Below, piece by piece: positions 16,461 through 24,903 of a stretch of 64,000 nucleotides of DNA. Origin of the DNA: Berkiella sp964496435 (GTDB lineage Bacteria > Pseudomonadota > Gammaproteobacteria > Berkiellales > Berkiellaceae). Within the stretch, counting starts at the first letter, position 1; each line of letters begins with the position of its first letter. Where the stretch lies: assembly GCA_964496435.1 (NCBI GenBank), contig CAZBZP010000003.1:164704-228703 (forward strand). The letters are read 5' to 3'. The position numbers were made by a program, and so were the translations under genes. Below the pieces are notes generated by a model, which was given only the letters and a program-made list of their open reading frames with translations, was not told the DNA's origin and ran no database searches.

Positions 16461-18581
16461 TTAAGGAAGCTCTGATTTTGGCTGTTCAATAAGCCCATGT
16501 GGAGTAAATACAAAAATCCTGTCTGCAGAACGAATGGTCTCAGGACGATGCGCAATAATAATACGCGTGATATTTAAATGCTTAATCGCTTGGTTTACAG
16601 CTTGCTCTAAGGCCACATCTAAATGGCTGGTTGCTTCATCTAAGAATAAAATCTTAGGCTGCTTATAGAGTGCGCGTGCTAAAACAACACGTTGTTTTTG
16701 GCCACCTGACAGCGTCATGCCCATATCACCAATCAAGGTATTATATTGCATTGGCATGGCCGCAATATCATGTGCAATGACTGCAAATTGCGAACACTTT
16801 TCGACCAACTGTTGATCGCACTGTGGATCAAAGAAGCTCACATTCTCTGTAATAGAGCCAGACAGCAATTGATCGTTTTGCATCACGGCGGCAACTTGCT
16901 CTCTAAAATTCTTAATTCCTATTTTGCTAAGCTCAACATCATCAATATACACTTTGCCTGATTCTGGGTTGAATAACCCCATCATGATCTTCATTAAGGT
17001 TGTTTTACCACAACCAGAAGGACCCACAATAGCAACAGATTCACCAGGTTTTATGGTTAAGTTAACATTGTTGATAACATAGGGCTCGTTTTCATCATAG
17101 CGAAATTTAAGGTTCTCAAGTCTGATGCCGCCTTTAAATTCCGGCGCTTCAATCAAGCCACCGTCTTGTACTTCAGGCTCTTCTAAGGCGATATCCCCTA
17201 AGCGCTCTAAGTAAAGACCCAACATTTTTAACTCAATAAAGTTCTCAATTAACGCTACTGCTTTGCCAATAAATTGTTGTTTATAAGACATAAAGGCATA
17301 AAGCATACCTACCGTAAATTGGCCAGAAAGCACCAAATTGGCAGCAAAGTAAATCACAACAATATTCTCAATACCTGAGAGCAGTGAGTTCATCGATGAA
17401 AAACCAATCTTCAACTTGCCCATCTGAATACCAGCATTGAGCTTGTCGGCATAGCGATTTTGCCAGAGCACTTGGCGTTGGTTTTCTTTGCCAAAAATTT
17501 TAATACTTTGGGTTGCTCTGATGGTTTCCATGAAATTGGTGCTTTCTTTGGCACCGGCAATAATGGTTTCTTCCGTCAAGGCTTTTAAGGGACGATACCA
17601 GGCAAAGCGCATGATCCCATAAATGACTAAAGAAACTAATACGATGCAGGCTAACAAGGGGGAATATAAAAACAACATCACCAAAGTCGCAATGGCCATA
17701 ATACCATCGACAATGGCTTGAATAATCCCTGTGGTCAGTAACTTCTCAATTTGACCAAGAGAGCCAAAGCGCGAAACAATGTCACCTATATGGCGTTTCT
17801 CAAAATAAGATAAAGGTAATCGAATTAAATGGCGAAACAGATTTGTCGCCATTTGGATACTGAGCATACTGCTAAAGCTCATTAACAATAATGAGCGCAA
17901 TGCTGTAGTACCAACTTCAATGACCATTAATAGGAAAAAGCCGATACACAATACTTTCAGAAAGTGCACATCATAGCTTTGTAATACACCATCAACCACA
18001 AACTGCATGAACTGTGGACTGATCAAAGCAAATATTTGCAATGCCAAAGCCAGCAAGAAGACTTGAATCATCGCTCGCTTTAAGCCAACCATCTTCTGCC
18101 AGAACATCCAAATGGGTACTTTTCGTACCTCATCTTTGACTTCAAATTTTGCCGTTGGCGTTAACTCTAAGGCCACACCAGTGAAATGTTTTGAAACCTC
18201 AGCAATGCTAAGTTTGCGCATGCCTGCTGCAGGGTCATGTATGACTACATGCTTTTTGCTCACGCTCTTTAAGACCACAAAGTGGTTCATGTCCCAATGC
18301 AAAATGGTGGGCGTGCGCAATTGATCGAGCTGTTCTAATTCTAAACGCAAGGGGCGACAAGCAAATTCCATCTTGTCCGCGGTTTGCATTAAATTGTGTA
18401 ATGTAGTGCCCCGCAAAGATATTGGATATTGGCGACGCAAGGTATTGAGATCAATCTCATGACCATGATATGAGGCCACCATGGCAAGACAGGCTAAGCC
18501 ACATTCTGCCATTTCCGTTTGCAAAATAATCGGTAATCGGTGCCGACCAGAAAGTTTTAATAATTCTAAGGGACTTTGCAT
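16461..18581 (-). CDS. C39-peptidase ABC exporter (colicin V / RaxB type)
   Basis: A 706-residue bacteriocin-type exporter. The N-terminal C39 peptidase domain is intact: Q21, C27 in AECGLACLAM, H100 in NHFVVL and D116 in IHDPAAG. It should therefore cut double-glycine leaders. A six-helix membrane domain follows (about 155-430), then the ATPase with GPSGCGKTTL (about 517-526), LSGGQKQR (about 620) and ILFLDEATSHLD. The ATG at 18581 overlaps the adaptor stop by one base and has AAGGAAGG five bases upstream, so the longer ORF to 18623 is rejected. No double-glycine peptide gene is visible nearby. The export partners would be the adjacent HlyD-type adaptor and a TolC channel. Confidence 0.88.
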   Translation of the reverse strand: MQSPLELLKLSGRHRLPIILQTEMAECGLACLAMVASYHGHEIDLNTLRRQYPISLRGTTLHNLMQTADKMEFACRPLRLELEQLDQLRTPTILHWDMNHFVVLKSVSKKHVVIHDPAAGMRKLSIAEVSKHFTGVALELTPTAKFEVKDEVRKVPIWMFWQKMVGLKRAMIQVFLLALALQIFALISPQFMQFVVDGVLQSYDVHFLKVLCIGFFLLMVIEVGTTALRSLLLMSFSSMLSIQMATNLFRHLIRLPLSYFEKRHIGDIVSRFGSLGQIEKLLTTGIIQAIVDGIMAIATLVMLFLYSPLLACIVLVSLVIYGIMRFAWYRPLKALTEETIIAGAKESTNFMETIRATQSIKIFGKENQRQVLWQNRYADKLNAGIQMGKLKIGFSSMNSLLSGIENIVVIYFAANLVLSGQFTVGMLYAFMSYKQQFIGKAVALIENFIELKMLGLYLERLGDIALEEPEVQDGGLIEAPEFKGGIRLENLKFRYDENEPYVINNVNLTIKPGESVAIVGPSGCGKTTLMKIMMGLFNPESGKVYIDDVELSKIGIKNFREQVAAVMQNDQLLSGSITENVSFFDPQCDQQLVEKCSQFAVIAHDIAAMPMQYNTLIGDMGMTLSGGQKQRVVLARALYKQPKILFLDEATSHLDVALEQAVNQAIKHLNITRIIIAHRPETIRSADRIFVFTPHGLIEQPKSELP

Positions 18582-19828
18582 TAAAACCTTCCTTTCAAAC
18601 TGATCAGCGGATCTAATATCCATCTGAATAAGGTTTGTTTTTCTAATATAATGTCAGCATCCAAAATCATCCCTGATTGTAAAGGAAATTCTCTACCATA
18701 AGCCATCACGAATTGATGCTTAAGATCAACCGTTACACGGTAAACTGGTTCTTTTAATTCTAAAGGTATTGGCAACTCTTGTGGCAATAACACGTGTTTT
18801 GAAATAACGGCCACAGTGCCTTCATAGATACCAAAACGTTGGTATGGAAACGCTTCAAAGCGAATACGCACGGTTTGCCCTGGTTGAATAAAACCAATGG
18901 CACGTGAAGGAACAAAAAGCTCAGCTTGCAATACTGCATCCTTAGGAATGATAGACAATAACGGCGCATTATTGGTAGCTGTTTGACCTTCCCTTGCTTG
19001 CACGCCAGTAATGCGACCATTAATTGGCGATCTAATTTCTAAGCCGCGACGGCCTCTGATTTCAGCTTGGCGTTGTTTTAATTCTGAAATCTTATTTTCA
19101 ATATCCCGTACTTGAGAATTTAATTTAAATGGCAACTGATCTAATTCAGATGTAGCTTGAATTAAAGCGCTGTCTTTAGTGGCTTTGGTGCTCAGTAATT
19201 GCTGATAACCTTGCTTTGCATTTAACAGCTCTTCTACAATCTTTTGATAATCTATTGCCGGAAATGTTTTGTTATCAACAAGTGTTTTTATGCTTTTAAC
19301 ACGTTCTTCAAGGATTTGTACTTTTTCTCTTTGTATTTGCAAATTCTGTTCAATTTGTTTTATTTCACTTTTTAAATTTTGAATTTGTATTTTCAACTGC
19401 GCAGTTTGCGAAGAAGCAAGTTTGTTCTGGCTGTCAATTTGTTCTAATGAATGGGCCAATGATAATTCAATTTCATGTAATTGAACCGTATCAATATCGC
19501 TACCGCCTTGCATTGAGCGTTCAGAAAGTAACGATACCAGCGGTTGGCCTTCTTTAACGGTATCACCTTCTTCAACAGTGATATTTGAAACGGTAACACC
19601 GGCTTGTTGTGCATAAATTTTTATCACGCCTTTATCAGGCAACAAATAGCCATGCACAGATTCTTTACGTGCATAGGTTCCCCAAAAGAGAATGGTGAGA
19701 ATAGCTAAAGAAATAACAACAACCACGCTGACAAGAATGGTTATAGAAAGCGGTTGAAGCAATACAACTTCACCATAAAGTCTATCTTTACGATGTTCTA
19801 AGGCTTCTTTTCTAAATAAAGATGACAT
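18581..19828 (-). CDS. HlyD-family adaptor of the C39 exporter (CvaA/RaxA type)
   Basis: A 415-residue membrane fusion protein. It has one membrane helix at about 27-50, a first lipoyl half (VTVSNITVEEGDTVKEGQPL), a long coiled coil at about 120-260 and a second lipoyl half (LEIRSPINGRITGVQAREGQ) followed by the beta-barrel domain. It links the inner-membrane ABC protein to an outer-membrane channel. Coupling by the TAATG overlap with the ABC gene shows that they work as a pair. A perfect TATAAT lies at 19862-19867 on the minus strand, 33 bases before the start, but the matching -35 is poor. Confidence 0.85.
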   Translation of the reverse strand: MSSLFRKEALEHRKDRLYGEVVLLQPLSITILVSVVVVISLAILTILFWGTYARKESVHGYLLPDKGVIKIYAQQAGVTVSNITVEEGDTVKEGQPLVSLLSERSMQGGSDIDTVQLHEIELSLAHSLEQIDSQNKLASSQTAQLKIQIQNLKSEIKQIEQNLQIQREKVQILEERVKSIKTLVDNKTFPAIDYQKIVEELLNAKQGYQQLLSTKATKDSALIQATSELDQLPFKLNSQVRDIENKISELKQRQAEIRGRRGLEIRSPINGRITGVQAREGQTATNNAPLLSIIPKDAVLQAELFVPSRAIGFIQPGQTVRIRFEAFPYQRFGIYEGTVAVISKHVLLPQELPIPLELKEPVYRVTVDLKHQFVMAYGREFPLQSGMILDADIILEKQTLFRWILDPLISLKGRF

Positions 19829-19913
19829 ATAACGTGTAACTTCACACTTAGGTTAATGTCTTATTATATATGGACTGGGGTACTTGGGATATAAAAAACC
19901 GACCGTCTGAGGC

Positions 19914-20321
19914 TTAATCCCGCTCTCCGTCATAGGGGTAACGATGAAGTCTAAGGTATTGATCCATATAGCGATAAGAGTTAGGCATGGATCTATCTGG
20001 ATCGCAATAATAGGCTTTACCTTGGGCAGAAGCTAAGAAGTTATCCAAGGGTATAATTCCTGCTGTTGTGTCTTCCCAAACGATATGGGTTGCCCCCAAT
20101 TTTGCAGCTTCATCAAGTGCTTGGTAGCGAGCATATTGTTCACCAATCGGCATGGCTAGCATTGGCGAACGACCGGTAACGCCACCAACTAAGGTGCAGT
20201 GCGTCATCATTTCAGGATAAGCAGGAAGTACTCTTTGCGCGCGTTGACTTGGCTCAATGGCACAACCCATGAGGATTGAACCTAAAAAAATAACCAGTAG
20301 TCCTTTCCCAGCTTGTTTCAT
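19914..20321 (-). CDS. Small lipoprotein, DUF4156-like
   Basis: The 135-residue protein begins MKQAGKGLLVIFLGSILMGC, a lipoprotein signal with the lipobox ILMGC, so Cys20 should be lipidated. The mature part has HCTLVGGVTGRS, ARYQALDEAAKLGATHIVW and a GKAYYC ending, a pattern seen in DUF4156/YecR-like lipoproteins. The ATG at 20321 is preferred to the GTG at 20345, which would spoil the signal. The function is unknown. It lies upstream of the HlyD-type gene on the same strand with an 85-base gap and could belong to the same transcript. Confidence 0.7.
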   Translation of the reverse strand: MKQAGKGLLVIFLGSILMGCAIEPSQRAQRVLPAYPEMMTHCTLVGGVTGRSPMLAMPIGEQYARYQALDEAAKLGATHIVWEDTTAGIIPLDNFLASAQGKAYYCDPDRSMPNSYRYMDQYLRLHRYPYDGERD

Positions 20322-20403
20322 TGTGATGCCTGTCCCTGTGAGCACTATGAATAGTTTAGTTCTATTTAAGTTAACGCGCTAAGGGAAAATTCGAGGCAAA
20401 TAA

Positions 20404-20475
20404 AATTCGCGAAGCGAATTAAATCTCTCCCTTTGAATAAAAGGGAGACGGCGCAAAAGCGCCAAGAGGGATTTT
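20404..20475. repeat. Palindromic intergenic repeat, family A-like
   Basis: Three consecutive stems: AATTCGC/GCGAATT (20404-20420), CTCCCTTT/AAAGGGAG around GAATA, and GGCGC/GCGCC around AAAA. The last two are enclosed by outer ends AAATCTCT and AGAGGGATTT. The architecture is the same as the element at 13346, but most bases differ. Confidence 0.55.
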
Positions 20476-20505
20476 ATCTTACCCCTTCGGCGCGGCTAGT
20501 AAGTT

Positions 20506-21864
20506 CTACTTAGCATCAATAGGCTTGCAGTGTGTTTCTTTTAAGAAAAACATAAGCAAGAAAGCTAAAAATGTAGCGGCTGGTAAAATTAACAAGGCGG
20601 TCTGGTAGCTCTGTGGGCCATAGACGCGGGCTTGATCAAGCATATTGCCATCCCAAGTCCAGTCTAGAATTTTAGCCACTAAAACTTGGCAGATAGCAAA
20701 AGCGCTGACAACGAAGTTGGTCACGGCAACAACGGTACCCGCTAAATTTTGTGGGCAGTTTTCTCGCCCTATCGCAAAGCAAATGACCTCTACGCTGGTG
20801 GTCGCACCAATAAGGAATAAGAGGACTTTAATTTGTGTTAAGGTCAAATTAGGGTAAAACATGAATAACAGTAAAAAAGTTGTCGCAAGTAGTGCGCCAA
20901 TCATCATAGGTAATTTGCGGCGTTTTATTTTATCTGACAAAAAGCCAGCAAGGGGAGCGCCCACTGCAATGCCGAGTAGAATCATTGTCACTGCGCGTGC
21001 TGAATCTGTTGGCGAGAAGCCATGCAATGTTTGTAAATATAATTTGCCCCATAATTCTGGGAATACCATGGTAGGTGACCATAATAGTCCACCAATAATA
21101 CCATTGATCCAAATTTGTCGATTCTTCATCGAGCTTCGAATTTCATCCCAGAGCTGGCGGTAACTGCCAACCACTTCTTTATCTACTTCTTTGGGCGTAG
21201 GAGGTGAAGATTTTAAATGTGCTGGGGAGTTTCGAACGACAAGCCAAATGACAGGAACCAAGAAAAACCCGATATAGCTCGAGTAAAGAATGGTATCTCG
21301 CCAACCAATGTCATGTATTAAATCACCCAGAATAATGTCGCCTTGCATCGCTCCGACCATACCCAGGGTTGTTGTTAAACCGGATATCATGGCAAAACGG
21401 TTAGGGGGCAACCAATTAGAGGCAAGTTTCAATACGCCAACAAAAGCAAAGGCAGAGCCAAAACCGATGGCAAATCGACCCGCTGCAGCAAAAAACCAAG
21501 ATTCAGTAGAACCAAAAACCACTGTCCCTACGGCACAGCAGAAAACGGCCAAGGTGAGGATCCATCTTGGACCATAGCGATCCATCAGTAAGCCAACAGG
21601 CAACTGCATCGGCGTGTAAGAGTAATAATAAAAAGCACTTAGGTGGCCAACCAATGTTGCATCAAGATACTGCCCATTGACGCTAAAAGCCCTTTGCAGC
21701 TCAGGAACCATGAGGCCTGGCGTAATACGCAACAGGTACTCATAGCAATAAAATGCAGCTGCCAAGCCACAAATTATCCATGGTAAGACATTGGTAATGA
21801 AACCCGATGGAGTGGTTTCAGGAGAATTCGTATTTAAATTTGCCAAGGGTATTTTACCAGTCAT
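20506..21864 (-). CDS. MFS transporter
   Basis: A 452-residue carrier with twelve predicted membrane helices. Motif A of the major facilitator superfamily appears as GLLMDRYGPR (about 91-100) and again in the second half as GFLSDKIKRRK. ALAGRFAIGFGSAFAFVG-like helix 4 and the central loop are normal. It resembles the MFS protein at 55459-56745 in pattern (RITPG.., Y.PMQ.P.G.L.DR.G.R), so the two are probably distant paralogs of a group common in Legionellales. The substrate is unknown. It stands alone. No good ribosome binding site precedes the ATG. Confidence 0.85.
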   Translation of the reverse strand: MTGKIPLANLNTNSPETTPSGFITNVLPWIICGLAAAFYCYEYLLRITPGLMVPELQRAFSVNGQYLDATLVGHLSAFYYYSYTPMQLPVGLLMDRYGPRWILTLAVFCCAVGTVVFGSTESWFFAAAGRFAIGFGSAFAFVGVLKLASNWLPPNRFAMISGLTTTLGMVGAMQGDIILGDLIHDIGWRDTILYSSYIGFFLVPVIWLVVRNSPAHLKSSPPTPKEVDKEVVGSYRQLWDEIRSSMKNRQIWINGIIGGLLWSPTMVFPELWGKLYLQTLHGFSPTDSARAVTMILLGIAVGAPLAGFLSDKIKRRKLPMMIGALLATTFLLLFMFYPNLTLTQIKVLLFLIGATTSVEVICFAIGRENCPQNLAGTVVAVTNFVVSAFAICQVLVAKILDWTWDGNMLDQARVYGPQSYQTALLILPAATFLAFLLMFFLKETHCKPIDAK

Positions 21865-22087
21865 TTAACTATTCAATATCCAATGGTTAGCCAAACGCGA
21901 AACCCTACGGGATTATCGCGCGCTGATCAAGTCTTGACAGGAGCTCCCAATCGTAGATGACGGAAATTCCTAATCTAACTGCTAGAGTCTTACTGCTAGA
22001 GAACTTAAACCAATTTGAACTTAGGCAAGGCACCCTTCCCCAGGAATGCTCCCTCTGGTGGTTCGGAGGCTTAAATTCAAACTAAGA

Positions 22088-22105
22088 AGAGTATTCAAAT
22101 ACTCT
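22088..22105 (-). terminator. Small palindromic hairpin after lapD
   Basis: AGAGTATT and AATACTCT pair over eight bases around a two-base centre, 34 bases past the lapD stop, with a T-rich tract following on the minus strand. It may end the lapG-lapD transcript. Confidence 0.4.
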
Positions 22106-22138
22106 ATCCTATTCAGGAAATAATACAATTTATTTTGT

Positions 22139-24085
22139 TTATTCCTCTATATCTGTTGGTTTGCCAACAAAATACCCTTGGACACCATCGACGTTTAGTT
22201 GTCGCAAAGTATTATATTCTTCTTGTGTTTCCACCGCTTCTGCGATGACCAATATCCCCAAACTTCTAGCGATATCTATTAAGGATCTGATGAAAAATTG
22301 ATGTTCTTCATTTTCATGGATGTTTCTAATAAAACTTCCATCAATTTTTAAAAAGTTAAGTTTAAGATTGAATAAATAGGAAAAGGAACTTAAGTTCTTT
22401 CCATAATGATCAATAGATGTTTTGCAACCTAATTGCGAGAACTTTAAGAAAAACTCTCTTGTTTTTTCAATACGACTAATCACCCCATATTCTGGAAATT
22501 CCAAAATAAGTTGATTCGCCTTTTTGCCTAGCTCTTTTGCTTTATCAAGCAACCATTTTTTAAATTCTTCATTATCAAGGGACTTAGCCGACAAGTTAAT
22601 TGTATATCCATTATTGTTATTACTTTGCATAATGCGCGAAATAACATTTTCAATAACCAATTTATCTAAGGAGGCAACTTGATCTAAGCGCTCTGCCATA
22701 GGCATAAAAACGCCGGCTGATACAATGCTATTATCAGCTAGTTTAATCCGCATAAGGGTTTCGTAAATTTTGTCTTGGGGATGAACAAGCATTTGGGTTT
22801 TTTGAAAGTACAACAGCACTTTGTTGTCACTTATCACTTGAGCAAAGATATTACCCCACTCTTGTTGGCCCTGCACTTGGAGTTGTGCAGCCACTTCTAA
22901 ACAGTGCCATTGATTAGCCCCTTTCATTTCAGCATTTCTTAAGGCCATATCAACTTGAGATATAATATCTTTTTTGGTTGTCCCACCACTGAATATCACA
23001 ACGCCAACCGAGCCAACATCTGCTACTTTGCTTAGATGCTTAAATTGAAGATCTTTAAACTGCTGACAAATATTTTCGGCGACTGAAATTGCAACGTCTT
23101 TTGCTTTGTTTGGCAAAATAACAAATAAACTTGCACCTTTGGCATGAGCGATAATAGCACTATTAAATTGTTTACAGCTTTCCCTAACAGCATTAGCAAC
23201 TTCTTGTAGCAAACGATCCCCTTCTTGATATCCATAACGATCGTTATATTCTTTAAAGTTTTTAATTTCAATGAGGAATAAGGCGCCACTTGGCATCTCT
23301 TTATCTTTTAATAAATAATCGAATTGCAGATCAAAATATTGCCTGTTACCCAATTTAGTGACGGGATCTTTAAAGGATTCTTCACGCAATTTTTCAGTTT
23401 GACGCACCTGTTCTTCAAAAAGTTGTTTTAAACGAGAAGACATGGTGTTCATCGCTTCAACAACAGAGCGTAAATCAAATGTCCAAGGTAATTTATCTTG
23501 AATAGCAAATTGTTGATTACAGATAGCCATTGCTTGAGCTGTGATAGCACGTAAAGGTCGCAGTATAATGTATAGTAATGAACCACCTAATATCATCGCC
23601 AAAATGGCTGTCATCACAAACCATTGCACAGAATCTATAAAGGTTAACCAAATTTGTTGATAGGCAAATCCTGGATTGCTGACAATCTTAACATTACCAA
23701 TTTTACTCCAACCATCCATAATTAAAGCTTCTTTTTGGGGAGAATCTAAGTGTAGATTATCGATAAACCATTGGGGCACCCCATAAAATTTAACTTCTAA
23801 ATGACGTTCTAAAATGGGTTTACCATCTGAGCCTTCAACAATAATCGATTTATAATATCCACGATCCCAGATAGCATCGACAATGCGACCTGCTGTGACA
23901 TCATCCCCTCTTTTCATAATTGTTGTTAAAGTTAAGCCTAAAGCAGTTGCCGTATCTTGCGAATGCGAGGCAAGCTGTTGGTTTAGAAATGATTGGGTGT
24001 TTTTAACAACAAAACTTATCATGCCTGTAAACAGACACAAAAGAATGATGAACCCTGACAACAATAATTGGCGACTGAGCGTCAT
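22139..24085 (-). CDS. lapD: LapD-like c-di-GMP receptor (degenerate GGDEF-EAL)
   Basis: LapD is an inner-membrane receptor that, when bound to c-di-GMP, holds the LapG protease and so keeps the surface adhesin in place. The 648-residue protein has a first membrane helix (8-28), a periplasmic sensor domain (about 30-150), a second helix (about 153-175), a HAMP segment, a GGDEF domain and an EAL domain. The GGDEF signature is replaced by AKGASLF and the EAL motif by ETL, so both enzyme activities should be lost, as in known LapD. One base separates it from lapG upstream, and an AGGA lies eight bases before the ATG. Context makes the identification firm. Confidence 0.88.
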   Translation of the reverse strand: MTLSRQLLLSGFIILLCLFTGMISFVVKNTQSFLNQQLASHSQDTATALGLTLTTIMKRGDDVTAGRIVDAIWDRGYYKSIIVEGSDGKPILERHLEVKFYGVPQWFIDNLHLDSPQKEALIMDGWSKIGNVKIVSNPGFAYQQIWLTFIDSVQWFVMTAILAMILGGSLLYIILRPLRAITAQAMAICNQQFAIQDKLPWTFDLRSVVEAMNTMSSRLKQLFEEQVRQTEKLREESFKDPVTKLGNRQYFDLQFDYLLKDKEMPSGALFLIEIKNFKEYNDRYGYQEGDRLLQEVANAVRESCKQFNSAIIAHAKGASLFVILPNKAKDVAISVAENICQQFKDLQFKHLSKVADVGSVGVVIFSGGTTKKDIISQVDMALRNAEMKGANQWHCLEVAAQLQVQGQQEWGNIFAQVISDNKVLLYFQKTQMLVHPQDKIYETLMRIKLADNSIVSAGVFMPMAERLDQVASLDKLVIENVISRIMQSNNNNGYTINLSAKSLDNEEFKKWLLDKAKELGKKANQLILEFPEYGVISRIEKTREFFLKFSQLGCKTSIDHYGKNLSSFSYLFNLKLNFLKIDGSFIRNIHENEEHQFFIRSLIDIARSLGILVIAEAVETQEEYNTLRQLNVDGVQGYFVGKPTDIEE

Positions 24086-24086
24086 A

Positions 24087-24827
24087 TCACATGTCCTTCC
24101 ATTTTGAAATCTTCCCGGATTTCATCCTGTCACTTAAGTCAACCCATCGTTTCATATCGGTGGCCTGACCAATTTGGTTACCCTTACCTAATTCTTTTGC
24201 TTGCCATAATCCTGTACCGTTAAAACCATAAATCGGTATCAAATCATGTCTTTGATCGGCAGGCATAATTTCTTTATTAATATTATCAAGCACTAAAGGC
24301 ACACTGGTCGGTGTTTCATAATACAGTAGCACCATGTGAGCCTGCGCATAATAAGTTTCATTACCCGTAAATTTGACATACATAATCAGCATTTTGTCAT
24401 CAGGTATGCCAAGATCTAAAAGTGTGAAGTATTTGGCAACTGCAAAATCTTCACAATCGCCACCACCTGAAACAACAAATTCTAAGGGCGTTGCCCAATA
24501 GTCATCCTGGCCCCAATGAACACTGTCCTTTTGGTATTGCAGCAAATTAAAAAAAGTATTTACCGCATTAAGCTTTTCTTTGGTGCTCGCATTCTTATTG
24601 TCTTGTTCTAATTTTTGCCAGGAGATGAGTCGCCGCTTTGAATACTCACCATAGTTTTTTTGAATATCATCCAGGTAACTTTGGCTGAACTCGATGGCTT
24701 GGGCAATGCAAAGAAAACTAATGAGGATGGTAATTAGTAATAGAACTGATGTTTTGGAAAATCCATGGGATTTAATTTTTGATAATAAACTGAAATATCT
24801 TTGGGTAGTTAGAAGATTTCTATCCAT
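24087..24827 (-). CDS. lapG: LapG-like periplasmic cysteine protease
   Basis: A 246-residue protease of the bacterial transglutaminase-like cysteine proteinase family. An N-terminal membrane segment (about 27-44) acts as signal or anchor. The catalytic triad is visible: C125 in GGGDCEDFAVAKY, H164 in AQAHMVLLYY and D181 in PLVLDNI. Calcium-binding acidic residues precede the Cys, as in LapG. It cuts the N-terminal retention module of a large adhesin after a di-alanine site when released by LapD. It is followed one base later by lapD. The ATG has AAGAAGG only three bases away, a short spacing. Confidence 0.9.
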   Translation of the reverse strand: MDRNLLTTQRYFSLLSKIKSHGFSKTSVLLLITILISFLCIAQAIEFSQSYLDDIQKNYGEYSKRRLISWQKLEQDNKNASTKEKLNAVNTFFNLLQYQKDSVHWGQDDYWATPLEFVVSGGGDCEDFAVAKYFTLLDLGIPDDKMLIMYVKFTGNETYYAQAHMVLLYYETPTSVPLVLDNINKEIMPADQRHDLIPIYGFNGTGLWQAKELGKGNQIGQATDMKRWVDLSDRMKSGKISKWKDM

Positions 24828-24837
24828 AGACCTTCTT

Positions 24838-24866
24838 TAAAAAAAGAGGGCGGGTTAAACCCGCCC
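24838..24866 (-). terminator. Rho-independent terminator after the TolC-type gene
   Basis: On the minus strand a GGGCGGG/CCCGCCC stem with a five-base loop is followed by a run of T. It stands 38 bases past the lapE-type stop and separates that gene from lapG-lapD, which must then be read by leakage or from their own promoter. Confidence 0.85.
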
Positions 24867-24903
24867 TTTAGTTACCCTAACTCAGCAGTATACCTGCTGA
24901 ATA

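Noticed and set aside
16461..18581. C39 ABC exporter as the LapB-type exporter of the adhesin
   Set aside because: Its peptidase triad is intact, whereas adhesin exporters lack the Cys. The true LapB lies at 28685-30967.
21865..22138. Possible structured RNA (6S, TPP, c-di-GMP riboswitch) upstream of the MFS gene
   Set aside because: Short GC-rich blocks are present, but conserved cores of these RNA classes are missing. Only a repeated ACTGCTAGAG decamer and a small palindrome stand out.
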